Program-made: the position numbers and the translations under genes
Assembly (NCBI RefSeq): GCF_000599605.1
Contig: NZ_AZHT01000027.1
Span: 1-64,000, forward strand
DNA length: 64,000 nucleotides
From: Prevotella sp. HJM029
GTDB taxonomy: Bacteria; Bacteroidota; Bacteroidia; Bacteroidales; Bacteroidaceae
Direction of reading: 5' to 3'
Notes under the pieces: model-generated
Database searches by the model: none
Seen by the model: the letters and a program-made list of their open reading frames with translations, nothing else
Told to the model about the DNA's origin: nothing
Shown here: one piece after another, positions 52,886-62,635 of the stretch
How the letters are laid out: every line of letters starts with the position of its first letter
Position numbering within the stretch: position 1 is the stretch's first letter

Positions 52886-53299
52886 ATGAAAAAGTTATTA
52901 TTTGTGGCTATGATGATGCTTTTAGGCATCTCTGCCCATGCACAGAAATCAGTTATTGACACGCTAAAAGCGCGCCAAGAGGTACTGAAAATCACTACAC
53001 AACTGAACGAAGCACAGCTCGACTATCAAAAGGAAAAAGCGAAGTATGCGGATCTCATCAAAGAAGTTGACCAGTTAAATGCGAAAGCCAACGCAGCTAC
53101 AGCCGACTTCAACACTTCGAATGCTTCGAACACAGTGAAAGATGCCAGCGCAACAATGAAGAAGCTTAAAGATGTAAAGAAAGCCAATAAGAAATTGGCT
53201 AAAAGTCAAAAGTGCCTGCAAAAGTATGAAAAGAAAATCGCAAAACTTCAAAACAAGCTCGATAAACTTAATAAACGTATTCAGTTTATTAATCAATAA
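52886..53299 (+). CDS. Secreted coiled-coil protein
   Basis: 137 residues with a Sec signal (MKKLLFVAMMMLLGISAHAQ). The mature part is almost entirely helical with heptad-like Leu/Lys/Glu spacing (LNEAQLDYQKEKAKYADLIK, LQKYEKKIAKLQNKLDKLNK). Probably a periplasmic coiled coil. Family not recognised. It is flanked by a good promoter and a strong terminator, so it is an independent unit. Confidence 0.72.
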   Translation: MKKLLFVAMMMLLGISAHAQKSVIDTLKARQEVLKITTQLNEAQLDYQKEKAKYADLIKEVDQLNAKANAATADFNTSNASNTVKDASATMKKLKDVKKANKKLAKSQKCLQKYEKKIAKLQNKLDKLNKRIQFINQ

Positions 53300-53321
53300 A
53301 GAGATTTACAACATTCATCAA

Positions 53322-53358
53322 AGCGCCGAATTCAACTTGTGAATTCGGCGCTTTTTAT
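53322..53358 (+). terminator. Terminator after the coiled-coil gene
   Basis: A perfect 13-bp stem (AGCGCCGAATTCA at 53322-53334 with TGAATTCGGCGCT at 53340-53352), a 5-nt loop and a TTTTT run after it. Confidence 0.9.
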
Positions 53359-53389
53359 GTTGTGATACTCATCAATGGACGATATAACT

Positions 53390-53953
53390 TTAAAAAGCTT
53401 TACCAAAACTAAAATATGGGGCAAAGCAAAGTTTGTAATCTACTTCATGACCATGAGTAAGCGTGTGTCCTAAGGCTATTCCTATTCTAAGCTGAAAACC
53501 TTTTGTTGCCGTGAAACGATAGCCCGCATTGAAGGTAGCCATCGCATTAAACACATTGTTACGCACAGGAGTTAGCAGCACCTGTCCTGAAGGTAAAACC
53601 TCTCCTGCATAGGTATGTTCATTATGAATGCCTGGAACAACCCCGACGCCCAATTCCATCGTGTGTCGGTGTTTAAAAACCAAATAATTGATGTTCAGTG
53701 GCAACGAATACATCCGTGTAGAAGCTTCGCCAGCAAGAAAATAGCTGGTTTGATAATAACCGAAGCCCAAACCTGCAGAGTAGCCCCACTGAGAGCCTTG
53801 CTTGAAGCGAGCATCATAGTTTAAACTAATGACATTGGGTGGTCCAAAAAGTTGTGCATTGACACTGCGATAGTGTTGTCCATCTGTTTGTGCTGCTGCA
53901 GAAAACACTGTAAGAGCTACTAAGGAAAGGGTAGCTAAAATATTCTTTTTCAT
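53390..53953 (-). CDS. Outer-membrane beta-barrel protein
   Basis: 187 residues with a Sec signal (LATLSLVALTVFSAAAQ) and alternating beta strands (QWGYSAGLGFGYYQTSYFLA, HTMELGVGVVPGIHN, GFQLRIGIALGH) ending in an aromatic (YFSFGKAF). Consistent with a small outer-membrane barrel. Family not recognised. It is part of the three-gene insertion between prfA and pyrF. Confidence 0.72.
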   Translation of the reverse strand: MKKNILATLSLVALTVFSAAAQTDGQHYRSVNAQLFGPPNVISLNYDARFKQGSQWGYSAGLGFGYYQTSYFLAGEASTRMYSLPLNINYLVFKHRHTMELGVGVVPGIHNEHTYAGEVLPSGQVLLTPVRNNVFNAMATFNAGYRFTATKGFQLRIGIALGHTLTHGHEVDYKLCFAPYFSFGKAF

Positions 53954-53992
53954 TGTGATGAATCAATAACCTTATAATATAGTTACACACTT

Positions 53993-54505
53993 CTATTCTC
54001 CTACATTCTGCTTTTGCTGTATACTGGTGACAGAGCCTTCCCGCGTTTTCACATAAACAGAAATAACACCTATAACCATTCCCAAAACACAACATACCGT
54101 TGTCGCTATGAGCATCGTCATATCGAACTCTCTTACAACAGCAACGAGCAATGCATTACTTGCTCCTAAAATCAATAATCCAACGACTAAAGCCAGTAGT
54201 GCCATCATAACTTTACGCCTTTTTACCACGGGAGTAGTAGCAACAGCTGCTATAATAAATAGCATATACTTAATAGTACACAGTATACTATTAAGTAAAA
54301 CGACAACAGCTTCACCATCTCCAAAGAGATTACAAAGCAGCTTAATGAGTGCACTGCCCAAAAACTGAATGGCGCCCATCGCACAGAATGCAACAGGTAA
54401 AACCAAAAGCCAGCGTACTGGTTTGGAAAGAGCCGTGGCAAATAAGAAGTCATAACGCTCATTAATACTAAACTTGCTATCTTGTTTTTTAGGTGTTATA
54501 TCCAT
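53993..54505 (-). CDS. Membrane protein of unknown function
   Basis: 170 residues with four hydrophobic segments (VRWLLVLPVAFCAMGAIQFL, IKYMLFIIAAVA, VMMALLALVVGLLILGASNA, LIATTVCCVLGMVIGVISVY). No catalytic motif is visible. It lies 27 bp after prfA on the same strand and may be read through from it. Confidence 0.7.
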   Translation of the reverse strand: MDITPKKQDSKFSINERYDFLFATALSKPVRWLLVLPVAFCAMGAIQFLGSALIKLLCNLFGDGEAVVVLLNSILCTIKYMLFIIAAVATTPVVKRRKVMMALLALVVGLLILGASNALLVAVVREFDMTMLIATTVCCVLGMVIGVISVYVKTREGSVTSIQQKQNVGE

Positions 54506-54532
54506 TTTATGCTATTTTTATGATTTAATTTC

Positions 54533-55648
54533 TTATGATAATTCTGTTTCTTTCAATTTTTCTGCATTCTCAGCAACAGTGAGTGCATCTATCATTTCTT
54601 GAATATTTCCATTGAGAAAGCCTTGTAAATCGTGAGTTGTAAAACCTATACGATGGTCTGTTACACGACCTTGTGGAAAATTATACGTGCGAATCTTAGC
54701 TGAACGATCACCTGTCGAAACCAAACTTTTACGACGATTAGCAATATCATCTACATACTTCTGGTGCTCACGATCGTGAATAAACGTATAAAGCCGACTC
54801 AGTGCACGCTCTTTATTCTTAGGCTGGTCGCGTGTTTCGGTACATTCAATGAGTATCTCTTCCACCTCACCCGTATTGGGATTCCGCCAGGGATAGCGCA
54901 AACGCACACCCGATTCTACCTTATTAACGTTTTGTCCACCAGCACCACTCGAGCGGAAAGTATCCCATTTAATGTCACCTTCATTAATATTAACCTCAAA
55001 CTTATCGGCCTCAGGTAGCACAGCTACTGTCGCTGCACTGGTCTGCATACGTCCATTCGATTCAGTAACAGGAACACGTTGTACACGATGTACACCACTT
55101 TCATATTTCATTGTGCCATAGACATCGACACCACTAATCGCAAAATCAATCTCTTTATAACCGCCCACAGCACCTTCAGAGACATCTGTCACACTGAGTG
55201 TCCATCCTTTTATATCGCAATAGCGCTTATACATATTGAACAAATCACCAGCAAAGAGTGCAGCTTCATCACCTCCTGTCCCCGCACGAATTTCCATTTG
55301 CACGTTTTTACCATCCTCAGGATCCTTCGGAACGAGCAACAATTTTATTTCTTCTTCTAATTGTGGCTGTAAAGCTTCATTGGCATTCAGCTCTTCACGA
55401 GCCATATCTTTGATATCATTATCATTCTCATTCGCCAAAATATCCTTGGCTTCACGAATGGCATTGAGGCAAGCTATATAGCGCTTGCGAGCATTCATGA
55501 TGTCACCTAAATCCTTCCATTCCTTAGTAAGTTTTACATAACGGCGCTGGTCGGCAATCACATCGGGGTCGGTAATGAGCGTGCTCACTTCTTCGAAGCG
55601 ACTCTCTAAGCCATCTAATTTTTGAAGTATGTTATTGTTATCGGGCAT
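54533..55648 (-). CDS. prfA: Peptide chain release factor 1
   Basis: 371 residues. The peptidyl-tRNA hydrolysis motif GGQ is in FRSSGAGGQNVNKVESGVRL, and the stop-codon-reading tripeptide PVT is in RVPVTESNGR. The N-terminal helical domain (QKLDGLESRFEEVSTLI) and RAGTGGDEAALFAGDL precede it. It recognises UAA and UAG and ends translation. It follows purM with a 40-bp gap. Confidence 0.97.
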   Translation of the reverse strand: MPDNNNILQKLDGLESRFEEVSTLITDPDVIADQRRYVKLTKEWKDLGDIMNARKRYIACLNAIREAKDILANENDNDIKDMAREELNANEALQPQLEEEIKLLLVPKDPEDGKNVQMEIRAGTGGDEAALFAGDLFNMYKRYCDIKGWTLSVTDVSEGAVGGYKEIDFAISGVDVYGTMKYESGVHRVQRVPVTESNGRMQTSAATVAVLPEADKFEVNINEGDIKWDTFRSSGAGGQNVNKVESGVRLRYPWRNPNTGEVEEILIECTETRDQPKNKERALSRLYTFIHDREHQKYVDDIANRRKSLVSTGDRSAKIRTYNFPQGRVTDHRIGFTTHDLQGFLNGNIQEMIDALTVAENAEKLKETELS

Positions 55649-55688
55649 ATCTTTTTACCTTTCATTTTCTATTATTAATCTTTCTCTT

Positions 55689-56855
55689 CTACTTGTACTC
55701 GAATATTCCATAAGGTGATTTTATTGTAACCGTTTTATTGCCAGCTTCCACACGCCCTATAATCTGTGCATCAACATTAAAGCTCTTGCTAATATTGATG
55801 AGTTCATCGGCTATCTCAGGTTCCACATAAAGTTCCATGCGATGCCCCATGTTAAACACCTGATACATTTCACGCCACGAAGTATTTGAACTTTCTTGAA
55901 TAGCCTGGAATAGGGGTGGGACAATAAAGAGGTTATCTTTAATGACATGACAACCTTCTCCTATAAAATGGAGCACCTTAGTCTGTGCGCCCCCCGTACA
56001 ATGCACCATACCATGTATGCTTTTTCGTTGTACATCTAACATGCGTTTGATAATAGGAGCATAGGTTCTTGTAGGCGAGAGTACCAACTGAGCAGCGTTA
56101 AGTGATGTACCTGGGACACTATCTGTGAGCGCATATTGTCCACTATAAACCAGCGATTCGGGCACATTGTGGTCGAAACTCTCTGGATATTTCTCAGCCA
56201 AATACTTAGCAAACATATCATGTCGTGCACTCGTAAGGCCATTACTTCCCATTCCACCATTGTAATGGTGCTCATAAGTCGCCTGTCCTGTGGAGCTCAA
56301 CCCAATGATAACGTCACCAGGCTTGATGTTTCGATTGTCGATTACATCAGCACGACGCATGCGACATGTGACGGTTGAGTCGACAATGATAGTGCGTACC
56401 AAGTCGCCCACATCAGCCGTTTCGCCACCAGTAAGCGTGATACCGATGCCCATAGCACGTAGCTCAGCCAAGAGTTCCTCAGTACCATTGATAATTGCAG
56501 AAATTACTTCGCCTGGAACGAGCAACTTGTTACGCCCAATAGTGCTCGAAACCAAGATATTGTCTACTGCACCTACGCAAAGCAAATCGTCAGTATTCAT
56601 CACAATAGCATCTTGCGCAATCCCTTTCCAGACGCTCAAGTCACCCGTCTCTTTCCAATACAAATAAGCCAATGACGACTTTGTGCCTGCCCCATCGGCG
56701 TGCATAATGTTGCAATAAGCAGGGTCGTTACCCAAAATATCGGGCAGAATCTTACAAAAAGCTTGTGGAAAAATTCCTTTATCGATGTGCTTAATGGCAT
56801 TGTGCACATCTTCTTTCGCAGCACTAACACCGCGTTGCATATAACGATTGTCCAT
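55689..56855 (-). CDS. purM: Phosphoribosylformylglycinamidine cyclo-ligase
   Basis: 388 residues. The AIRS features are ILGNDPAYCNIMHADGAGTK, VMNTDDLLCVGAVDNILVSS, ITLTGGETADVGDLVRTI, and the C-terminal FNMGHRMELYV. It closes the imidazole ring of AIR from FGAM. Longer than the E. coli form (345) as usual in Bacteroidales. It lies 29 bp after aroE. Confidence 0.96.
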   Translation of the reverse strand: MDNRYMQRGVSAAKEDVHNAIKHIDKGIFPQAFCKILPDILGNDPAYCNIMHADGAGTKSSLAYLYWKETGDLSVWKGIAQDAIVMNTDDLLCVGAVDNILVSSTIGRNKLLVPGEVISAIINGTEELLAELRAMGIGITLTGGETADVGDLVRTIIVDSTVTCRMRRADVIDNRNIKPGDVIIGLSSTGQATYEHHYNGGMGSNGLTSARHDMFAKYLAEKYPESFDHNVPESLVYSGQYALTDSVPGTSLNAAQLVLSPTRTYAPIIKRMLDVQRKSIHGMVHCTGGAQTKVLHFIGEGCHVIKDNLFIVPPLFQAIQESSNTSWREMYQVFNMGHRMELYVEPEIADELINISKSFNVDAQIIGRVEAGNKTVTIKSPYGIFEYK

Positions 56856-56884
56856 TGATAATGTTGTTTAAATGGATGAAGTTA

Positions 56885-57625
56885 TTACTGATGCCAAAAG
56901 TTCCAGCTCTCAAAAGCTTGCAAAAGCAGCATTTCTAAACCATTCTTCACCAAGGCACCACGCTCAATGCCTTTTTGCATGAAGCGCGTTTCATCAGGAT
57001 TATAAATTAAATCGTAAAGTAAATGATGACTATCCATTGCGTCATAAGGAAGTGGGGGGCACTCATCTGCTTTAGGATACATGCCACAGGGAGTACAATT
57101 AACTACAACATGATAGTCACGAATGAGTTCGGGCGTCACTTCTTCATACGTAATAACACCCTCCTTTGGCGTCCGACTTACAAACATAGTTTCTAAGCCC
57201 AATGACCTTAAACCATAATGAATGGCCTTGGCCGATCCACCAGTACCTAAGATAAGTGCCTTTTTGTGGAAGCGCTCGAGCATGGGTTCTATACTCTTTG
57301 TGAAACCGATTACATCACTATTGAAACCTTTCAACTGCGTCTTACCACCTTTATGCTCCACACGGATAACATTTACAGCACCAATGGCACGTGCTTCAGG
57401 GGTTATATCATCCAAGAAACCGATGACTGCCTCCTTATAAGGCAATGTGACATTGAGTCCTTTCAGGGTAGGATTCTGTGCTAAAATCTCGGGTAACGAA
57501 GCAATATTCTCTATTTGGAAATTACAATATTGTGCATCAATACCTTCGTTAGCAAACTTCTCATTAAAGAAACTTATAGAGAACGAGTGCCCCAAGGGGT
57601 AGCCTATTAGTCCAAATGTTTCCAT
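56885..57625 (-). CDS. aroE: Shikimate dehydrogenase
   Basis: 246 residues from METFGLIGYPLGHSFS. The catalytic region GLNVTLPYKEAVIGFLDD with Lys, the glycine-rich LILGTGGSAKAIHYGLRS and the closing LLQAFESWNFW are typical. The Met upstream at 57637 is possible but unusual. It reduces 3-dehydroshikimate with NADPH in aromatic amino acid synthesis. It lies 16 bp after menG. Confidence 0.94.
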   Translation of the reverse strand: METFGLIGYPLGHSFSISFFNEKFANEGIDAQYCNFQIENIASLPEILAQNPTLKGLNVTLPYKEAVIGFLDDITPEARAIGAVNVIRVEHKGGKTQLKGFNSDVIGFTKSIEPMLERFHKKALILGTGGSAKAIHYGLRSLGLETMFVSRTPKEGVITYEEVTPELIRDYHVVVNCTPCGMYPKADECPPLPYDAMDSHHLLYDLIYNPDETRFMQKGIERGALVKNGLEMLLLQAFESWNFWHQ

Positions 57626-57641
57626 TACTATGAGCAAAAAA

Positions 57642-58376
57642 TTATTTTGTTGCTAAATAAAGTGTGCAAATGCCAGCTGTTAAGCGCTTGAAAGATGCAG
57701 ATTGGAAACCTGCATTTTTAAGAATCTCAACCATTTTTTCTGCCTGTGGGAAAGCCTCTATGGTGCGTGTGAGATAGCTATATGCACTGGAATCCTTCGA
57801 AATCAGTTTGCCATAAAGCGGCAAAAAGGTATGCGAATAAATCGTAAAAAGCTGCTTCATAGGAAAGGATATGGGTTGTGTCAATTCTATAATACATAAA
57901 TGCCCTCCTACTTTAAGCACACGACACATCTCGCTCAATCCTTTATCTAAGTCCTGAAAGTTGCGAATACCGAATGCAGCAGTAACAGCATCGAAATGAT
58001 TATCGGGGAAAGTAAGCCTTGTACAATCCTCCTTTTTAAACTGGATGATACTTTCAAGCCCTTCGTTTGCCACTTTCTGTGCCCCTATTTTCATCATCCC
58101 CTCGCTGATATCTACAGCCCATAACTGTTGCGGATGAAGCATCTTTACGGACAAAATAGCAAAATCACCCGTACCCGTCGCAATGTCTAACATACATTTA
58201 GGGGCGAAAGGTTGGAGCTCTTGAATAGCCTTTTTCCGCCAGCCTCGGTCTATATCCCATGACAAACGATGATTTAGGGTGTCGTAGGTGGGAGCGATGT
58301 TATCAAACATCTCTTCCACCAACTTTCCTTTTTCTGTATCCTTCCCGTAGGGTTTTATTTCTTCTTGCTTATACAT
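57642..58376 (-). CDS. menG: Demethylmenaquinone methyltransferase (UbiE/MenG)
   Basis: 244 residues from [11 protein letters not shown], the usual start in the group; the ATG at 58394 is also possible. [39 protein letters not shown] (SAM motif) and [20 protein letters not shown] identify it. It methylates the menaquinone ring. It is in a tight operon between purC (28-bp gap) and aroE. Confidence 0.94.
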   Translation of the reverse strand: MYKQEEIKPYGKDTEKGKLVEEMFDNIAPTYDTLNHRLSWDIDRGWRKKAIQELQPFAPKCMLDIATGTGDFAILSVKMLHPQQLWAVDISEGMMKIGAQKVANEGLESIIQFKKEDCTRLTFPDNHFDAVTAAFGIRNFQDLDKGLSEMCRVLKVGGHLCIIELTQPISFPMKQLFTIYSHTFLPLYGKLISKDSSAYSYLTRTIEAFPQAEKMVEILKNAGFQSASFKRLTAGICTLYLATK

Positions 58377-58404
58377 TCGCGGGATATTTCTCATATGAGC
58401 GAAA

Positions 58405-59352
58405 TCAACGTGACTGCAAATAAGCGGTCACATGCTGTTCTATGCGCGCAGCAATATCGCCTTCTTCTGCCGTCTTATCAAATTTTTCACCCGTGATATG
58501 TTCGTAAAGCTCTATATAACGTTCACTCACACTATTAGCATATTCATCGGTAATCTCGGGCATCTTTTGTCCAGGCTCATTCATAAAGTTATGCTCTATG
58601 AGCCACTGACGCACAAACTCTTTTGAAAGTTGCCGTTGTGGCTGCCCCGCTTTAAACTTTTCTTCATAACCTTCTGCATAGAAATAGCGACTGGAGTCGG
58701 GTGTATGAATCTCGTCAATAAGATAGATTTTCCCATCACGTTTACCAAACTCATATTTTGTATCAACCAAAATCAATCCCTGCTTAGCTGCAATCTCTTG
58801 CCCGCGTTTGAATAGACGTCGGGTATAATCTTCTATCACTTCGTAATCTTCCTTGCTTACAAGTCCCTGACGAATAATCTCTTCTTTCGAAATATTGAGA
58901 TCATGCCCCTCATCAGCCTTAGTCGTTGGTGTTACGATAGGCTCTGGGAAACGCTCATTTTCGCGCATTCCATCGGGCAATTTTACACCACACAATTCAC
59001 GACATCCTTCTTGGTAGGCACGCCAAGCACTACCTGTTAGGATAGAACGGATTATCATCTCCACACGGAAGCCCTCGCACTTTAAGCCCACTGTGACCAT
59101 AGGGTCAGGCGTAGCAAGCTTCCAATTAGGGCAAATGTCAGCTGTAGCATCCAAGAACTTCGCTGCAATTTGATTAAGCACTTGTCCTTTAAAAGGAATA
59201 CCTTTGGGTAACACAACATCGAATGCTGATATTCTGTCGGTTGCCACCATCACTATAAGATCGTCGTTAATGTTGTAGACATCACGCACTTTCCCATGAT
59301 ACACACTCTTTTGTCCATTGAAATGGAAATCTGTTGTTGTTAATGCTCTCAT
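58405..59352 (-). CDS. purC: Phosphoribosylaminoimidazole-succinocarboxamide synthase
   Basis: 315 residues from MRALTTTDF, of the longer type. [64 protein letters not shown] and HTPDSSRYF mark SAICAR synthase. It joins CAIR and aspartate. It begins about 8 bp after phoH ends. Confidence 0.96.
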   Translation of the reverse strand: MRALTTTDFHFNGQKSVYHGKVRDVYNINDDLIVMVATDRISAFDVVLPKGIPFKGQVLNQIAAKFLDATADICPNWKLATPDPMVTVGLKCEGFRVEMIIRSILTGSAWRAYQEGCRELCGVKLPDGMRENERFPEPIVTPTTKADEGHDLNISKEEIIRQGLVSKEDYEVIEDYTRRLFKRGQEIAAKQGLILVDTKYEFGKRDGKIYLIDEIHTPDSSRYFYAEGYEEKFKAGQPQRQLSKEFVRQWLIEHNFMNEPGQKMPEITDEYANSVSERYIELYEHITGEKFDKTAEEGDIAARIEQHVTAYLQSR

Positions 59353-59360
59353 CTTGATGA

Positions 59361-60407
59361 TCAATTTATATCGTTGTCTAAATGCTCTATGAACGTTGTA
59401 TAATGTTCGTCATCACTGTCAGAATTTTCCTTCTGCTTATTATTAGCGTCGCCTCTCCCTGTTGCATTATGTTGTTTATCGAATGCTGCATAAGCATCAA
59501 CGATGCGTGTAACAAGCTTATGACGTACAATATCCTTTTTATCTAAATTCACCACCCCTATTCCCTCTATATCATGCAAGATATGGAGAGCTTCTCTCAG
59601 ACCACTTCGCTGTTCACGTGGCAAATCAATTTGTGTCATATCTCCTGTAATAATCATCTTCGTGTTCCATCCCATACGTGTAAGAAACATCCGAATTTGT
59701 TGTGGAGTAGTATTCTGTGCTTCATCTAAAATTACCACAGCATCACTCAAAGTACGCCCTCTCATAAAAGCTAATGGCGCAATTTGAATGATATGCTTCT
59801 CCATCATATCTTGCAATTTCACAGCAGGTATCATATCTTCCAACGCATCGTAGAGAGGTTGTAGATAGGGGTCTATCTTATCTTTCATATCGCCTGGTAA
59901 AAAGCCCAACTTCTCTCCCGCTTCTACAGCAGGACGACTTAAGATAATACGCTTTACGACCTTATCTTTAAGTGCACGCACAGCCAAAGCTATACTCAGA
60001 TAAGTCTTTCCCGTTCCAGCAGGACCTACAGCAAACACCATATCACAATGCTCATAAGCCTCAACCAATTTCTGTTGATTTTCTGACTTGCTCTTAATAG
60101 GACGCCCAGAGATACTATAAACCAAAACGCCCTTCACGGCGTCATTTTTTGTTTTGCGTCCCTTAACAATATCCAAGATATCTTCATCGGTAAGCGCATT
60201 ATATTTGAGTACATGACGTTGCATACTTTCCACACACTCTTCAAATTTAGCCATCTCATCCTCGTCCCCCAAGACACGGATAACATTATCGCGTGCAACA
60301 ATACGCAGTTTGGGGAACAACGACTTCATCATTTGCAGATGACTATTATTAACGCCATAGAAAATAACAGGGTCAATATCCTCTAAAATAATATGCTTCT
60401 CGATCAA
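59361..60407 (-). CDS. phoH: PhoH-like ATPase, TTG start
   Basis: 348 residues from the TTG at 60407 (read M then [20 protein letters not shown], the usual start of the family). Walker [11 protein letters not shown] is at about residues 126-135, Walker [12 protein letters not shown] follows, and the end has [16 protein letters not shown]. The in-frame ATG at 60554 cannot be used because the divergent promoter pair lies between 60432 and 60480. It is the first gene of the purC-menG-aroE-purM-prfA block. The low-complexity C-terminal tail is Asn/Asp/Glu-rich. Confidence 0.9.
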   Translation of the reverse strand: MIEKHIILEDIDPVIFYGVNNSHLQMMKSLFPKLRIVARDNVIRVLGDEDEMAKFEECVESMQRHVLKYNALTDEDILDIVKGRKTKNDAVKGVLVYSISGRPIKSKSENQQKLVEAYEHCDMVFAVGPAGTGKTYLSIALAVRALKDKVVKRIILSRPAVEAGEKLGFLPGDMKDKIDPYLQPLYDALEDMIPAVKLQDMMEKHIIQIAPLAFMRGRTLSDAVVILDEAQNTTPQQIRMFLTRMGWNTKMIITGDMTQIDLPREQRSGLREALHILHDIEGIGVVNLDKKDIVRHKLVTRIVDAYAAFDKQHNATGRGDANNKQKENSDSDDEHYTTFIEHLDNDIN

Positions 60408-60431
60408 AGTGTTGCTACTAAAATTTAGCTG

Positions 60432-60463
60432 CAAATTTATGTTATTTTTTTGAGAGTACCAAA
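60432..60463 (-). promoter_or_regulatory. Promoter of phoH
   Basis: Minus-strand -7 TAAATTTG (60432-60439) and -33 TTTG (60460-60463) with a 20-bp spacer. It leaves a leader of only about 20 nt before the TTG at 60407. Confidence 0.78.
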
Positions 60464-60480
60464 TATTTAATCTACCTTTG
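60449..60480 (+). promoter_or_regulatory. Promoter of the DUF5715 gene, interleaved with the phoH promoter
   Basis: -33 TTTG (60449-60452) and -7 TACCTTTG (60473-60480) with a 20-bp spacer. The two promoters overlap by 15 bp, so polymerase binding to one side should block the other. Confidence 0.75.
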
Positions 60481-60507
60481 TCTACTGAAAAAAGAACCTT
60501 TTTAGGC

Positions 60508-61317
60508 ATGAAGATTTCAAAAAACAAATTTCTGTTGGGAGCAGGATTTGTCATTATATCATTGGGAGTTATACGTTGCGTTTCTCCACATGTTGTTAAA
60601 CAACAAAATACAGAACCGACGCATGCAAAAACTATTGAGATAGAAGATGGTTCTAATCAGCAATCTCCCGATAAACAATGCACTGACGCCCAAAATACTC
60701 AAAACCAATTAGCCTATTCTAACTTCTTTCGTGCAGATGGCAGCTTAGTAAAGAATCGCATTTATAGTGTACCCAATTTTGGAAAGGCGTTCCCTGACCA
60801 GAATGATGTACAACTCATTTCTGCAAAGAAATATGGTGTCAGTCCTGTACAAAACCGTAAAGAAGCAGAACATCGCAAAGGTGAACTCACCTATATTGGG
60901 AGTAATCCTTATTACTATGTCGACAATTTGAAATCAAGTATTCCCTATTTAGTACCACGTGCAGCCATCTTACTACAAGACATTGGGCGTAATTTTTTCG
61001 ATTCATTACAAATAAAAGGAATCCCATTGCACAAAATTATTGTTACGAGTGTGATGCGCTCAAAAGAGGATGTTCAAAAGCTACGCAATCACAATCGCAA
61101 CGCAACACAAAATAGTTGTCACCTCTATGGCACAACCATTGATGTGTGTTATAATCGCTACAAAACAGTAGAAACAGCAAAAACAACACGTCGAAAAGTA
61201 CGTAATGACACCTTAAAATGGGTTCTCAGTGAAGTTCTCAATGACTTACGACAACAAAATCGTTGTCACATAAAATACGAAGTACATCAAGGGTGCTTTC
61301 ACCTCACCGTAAGATAA
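60508..61317 (+). CDS. DUF5715 family lipoprotein (M15 peptidase-like)
   Basis: 269 residues from MKISKNKFLLGAGFVIISLG, with a membrane or lipoprotein signal ending near IRC (Cys23). The C-terminal half has IVTSVMRSKEDVQKLRNHNR, NSCHLYGTTIDVCYNRY and RCHIKYEVHQGCFHLTVR, with His and Asp residues placed as in M15-type D-Ala-D-Ala carboxypeptidases, which supports a cell-wall role. The activity is inferred. It is divergent from phoH. Confidence 0.85.
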   Translation: MKISKNKFLLGAGFVIISLGVIRCVSPHVVKQQNTEPTHAKTIEIEDGSNQQSPDKQCTDAQNTQNQLAYSNFFRADGSLVKNRIYSVPNFGKAFPDQNDVQLISAKKYGVSPVQNRKEAEHRKGELTYIGSNPYYYVDNLKSSIPYLVPRAAILLQDIGRNFFDSLQIKGIPLHKIIVTSVMRSKEDVQKLRNHNRNATQNSCHLYGTTIDVCYNRYKTVETAKTTRRKVRNDTLKWVLSEVLNDLRQQNRCHIKYEVHQGCFHLTVR

Positions 61318-61394
61318 ACACCCTCGCATAAAATTCCACCCCCATCATTCCCCTCCTTCTTGGCAAAAATAGAAGTAGTTTTAATAAATAAAAG

Positions 61395-61429
61395 AATGCT
61401 AAATAGCCATCCATGAACTATTTAGCATT
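61395..61429 (-). terminator. Terminator of tRNA-Leu
   Basis: A perfect 12-bp stem (AATGCTAAATAG at 61395-61406 with CTATTTAGCATT at 61418-61429). It lies 9 bp beyond the tRNA 3' end on the minus strand, followed there by CTTTTATTTATT. It could also serve the plus-strand DUF5715 gene. Confidence 0.8.
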
Positions 61430-61437
61430 TTAAAATG

Positions 61438-61518
61438 TGCGCCTGATAGGACTCGAACCTACACGGCATAACCACTAGATCCTAAGTCTAGCGCGTCTAC
61501 CAATTTCGCCACAAGCGC
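61438..61518 (-). tRNA. tRNA-Leu (anticodon UAG)
   Basis: Minus-strand cloverleaf: acceptor 5' GCGCTTG pairs with 3' CAGGCGC, discriminator A, CCA not encoded. The anticodon arm CTAGA/TCTAG encloses CTTAGGA with anticodon TAG, and the T-arm has GGTTCGAGTCC. Length 81 nt with a short variable arm is consistent with a leucine tRNA. It reads CUA and related codons. Confidence 0.95.
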
Positions 61519-61725
61519 CTTTATGGATTGCAAAGGTACAATTTAATTTTTAACCAAACAAAATATCTTGTTCCTATTTTTCTTGCTCTATACAATGAAA
61601 AATCAGAAAGAATCTGTGTTCGCCATATATACAATTCAAGATAGATGTGCAATTTCTTATTATCAACTATTAAGATTTTACACCTTTATCTTGAATGGCT
61701 AAATTGAAAAATATACTTTCTTCTT

Positions 61726-62532
61726 TTATTTTTCTCGGATTGCAGTTGGTGGTTCTCCCAATTGAGCCTGCACATATCGGCTAAAATGGGCAGGAGATGA
61801 GAAGTTAAACATTTCACTAACTTCAACCACGGACAATCGTTCACTACGAAGCTGTTGATGGATAGCCAATTTTACAAAATGATTTATCCAGTAATTGGCC
61901 GTCCTCCCAGTCACCATTCGGCAAACGGCTGACAGATGTTTGCTTGTAACAAACAATTTATCGGCATAATAAGACACTTCACGATGCTGCTTATATTCAC
62001 CACTTTTCAACATTTCCATAAATGCTGTTACGAGATGAGATGAGCGCACTGATACATGAGATGAGCCATAAATGCGATTTTGGACATCGAAAATATCCAA
62101 GAGAAAAAGAAGACAACAAGCACTAAGCACATCCTTTTGGAAATGGTGTTCATGGTCATTCCCCCGCTCTATAATTACATGGATATCGTCCGTTACACGC
62201 TCAAACTCCTTGGGATTGAGCTGTAATGCTGGATTGGCTGTAAGCAAGAGCTCACTTCGGACATCGAAATTAACATCGGGCGTAGACTTTTCTACAAATG
62301 GGAAATGAATATAAAGCACCAATACCTCAAATGCTGCATCAGCTTTTATATGCTGCATGAGTTGTTGTTCTCGAATGACTAAGAGGTCATTTGCTTTAAT
62401 TTCAAACGGCACTGTGTTGTAAATAAATGTACAACACCCCGCTTTACACAATGCATAGACAGCATAGTCTTTCAACTCATCATTCCCGATCCTACTAAAA
62501 TTAGAATCAGCGACAACTGTGTGATTACTCAT
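61726..62532 (-). CDS. AraC family transcriptional regulator
   Basis: 268 residues from MSNHTVVADSNF. The C-terminal helix-turn-helix pair is present (YYADKLFVTSKHLSAVCRMV, then SVVEVSEMFNFSSPAHFSRY), the standard two-helix AraC DNA-binding domain. The N-terminal half looks like a ligand-binding cupin (CCTFIYNTVPFEIKANDLLV). The -7 box at 62580-62587 is 48 bp upstream; the Met at 62643 is not needed. It may control the S41 gene that follows upstream or other targets. Confidence 0.9.
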   Translation of the reverse strand: MSNHTVVADSNFSRIGNDELKDYAVYALCKAGCCTFIYNTVPFEIKANDLLVIREQQLMQHIKADAAFEVLVLYIHFPFVEKSTPDVNFDVRSELLLTANPALQLNPKEFERVTDDIHVIIERGNDHEHHFQKDVLSACCLLFLLDIFDVQNRIYGSSHVSVRSSHLVTAFMEMLKSGEYKQHREVSYYADKLFVTSKHLSAVCRMVTGRTANYWINHFVKLAIHQQLRSERLSVVEVSEMFNFSSPAHFSRYVQAQLGEPPTAIREK

Positions 62533-62579
62533 AGTGAAAAAACTTATAACCTTTTTGAAAGGCGAATTAATGTATATCG

Positions 62580-62587
62580 CAAAGTTA
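62580..62587 (-). promoter_or_regulatory. -7 box (TAACTTTG) of the AraC regulator gene
   Basis: Minus-strand TAACTTTGC, 48 bp before the start at 62532. No clear -33. Confidence 0.55.
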
Positions 62588-62635
62588 CAAAAAGTATTTT
62601 CACTACCTGTAATGATTTTTGAATTTCTCCTTTTT

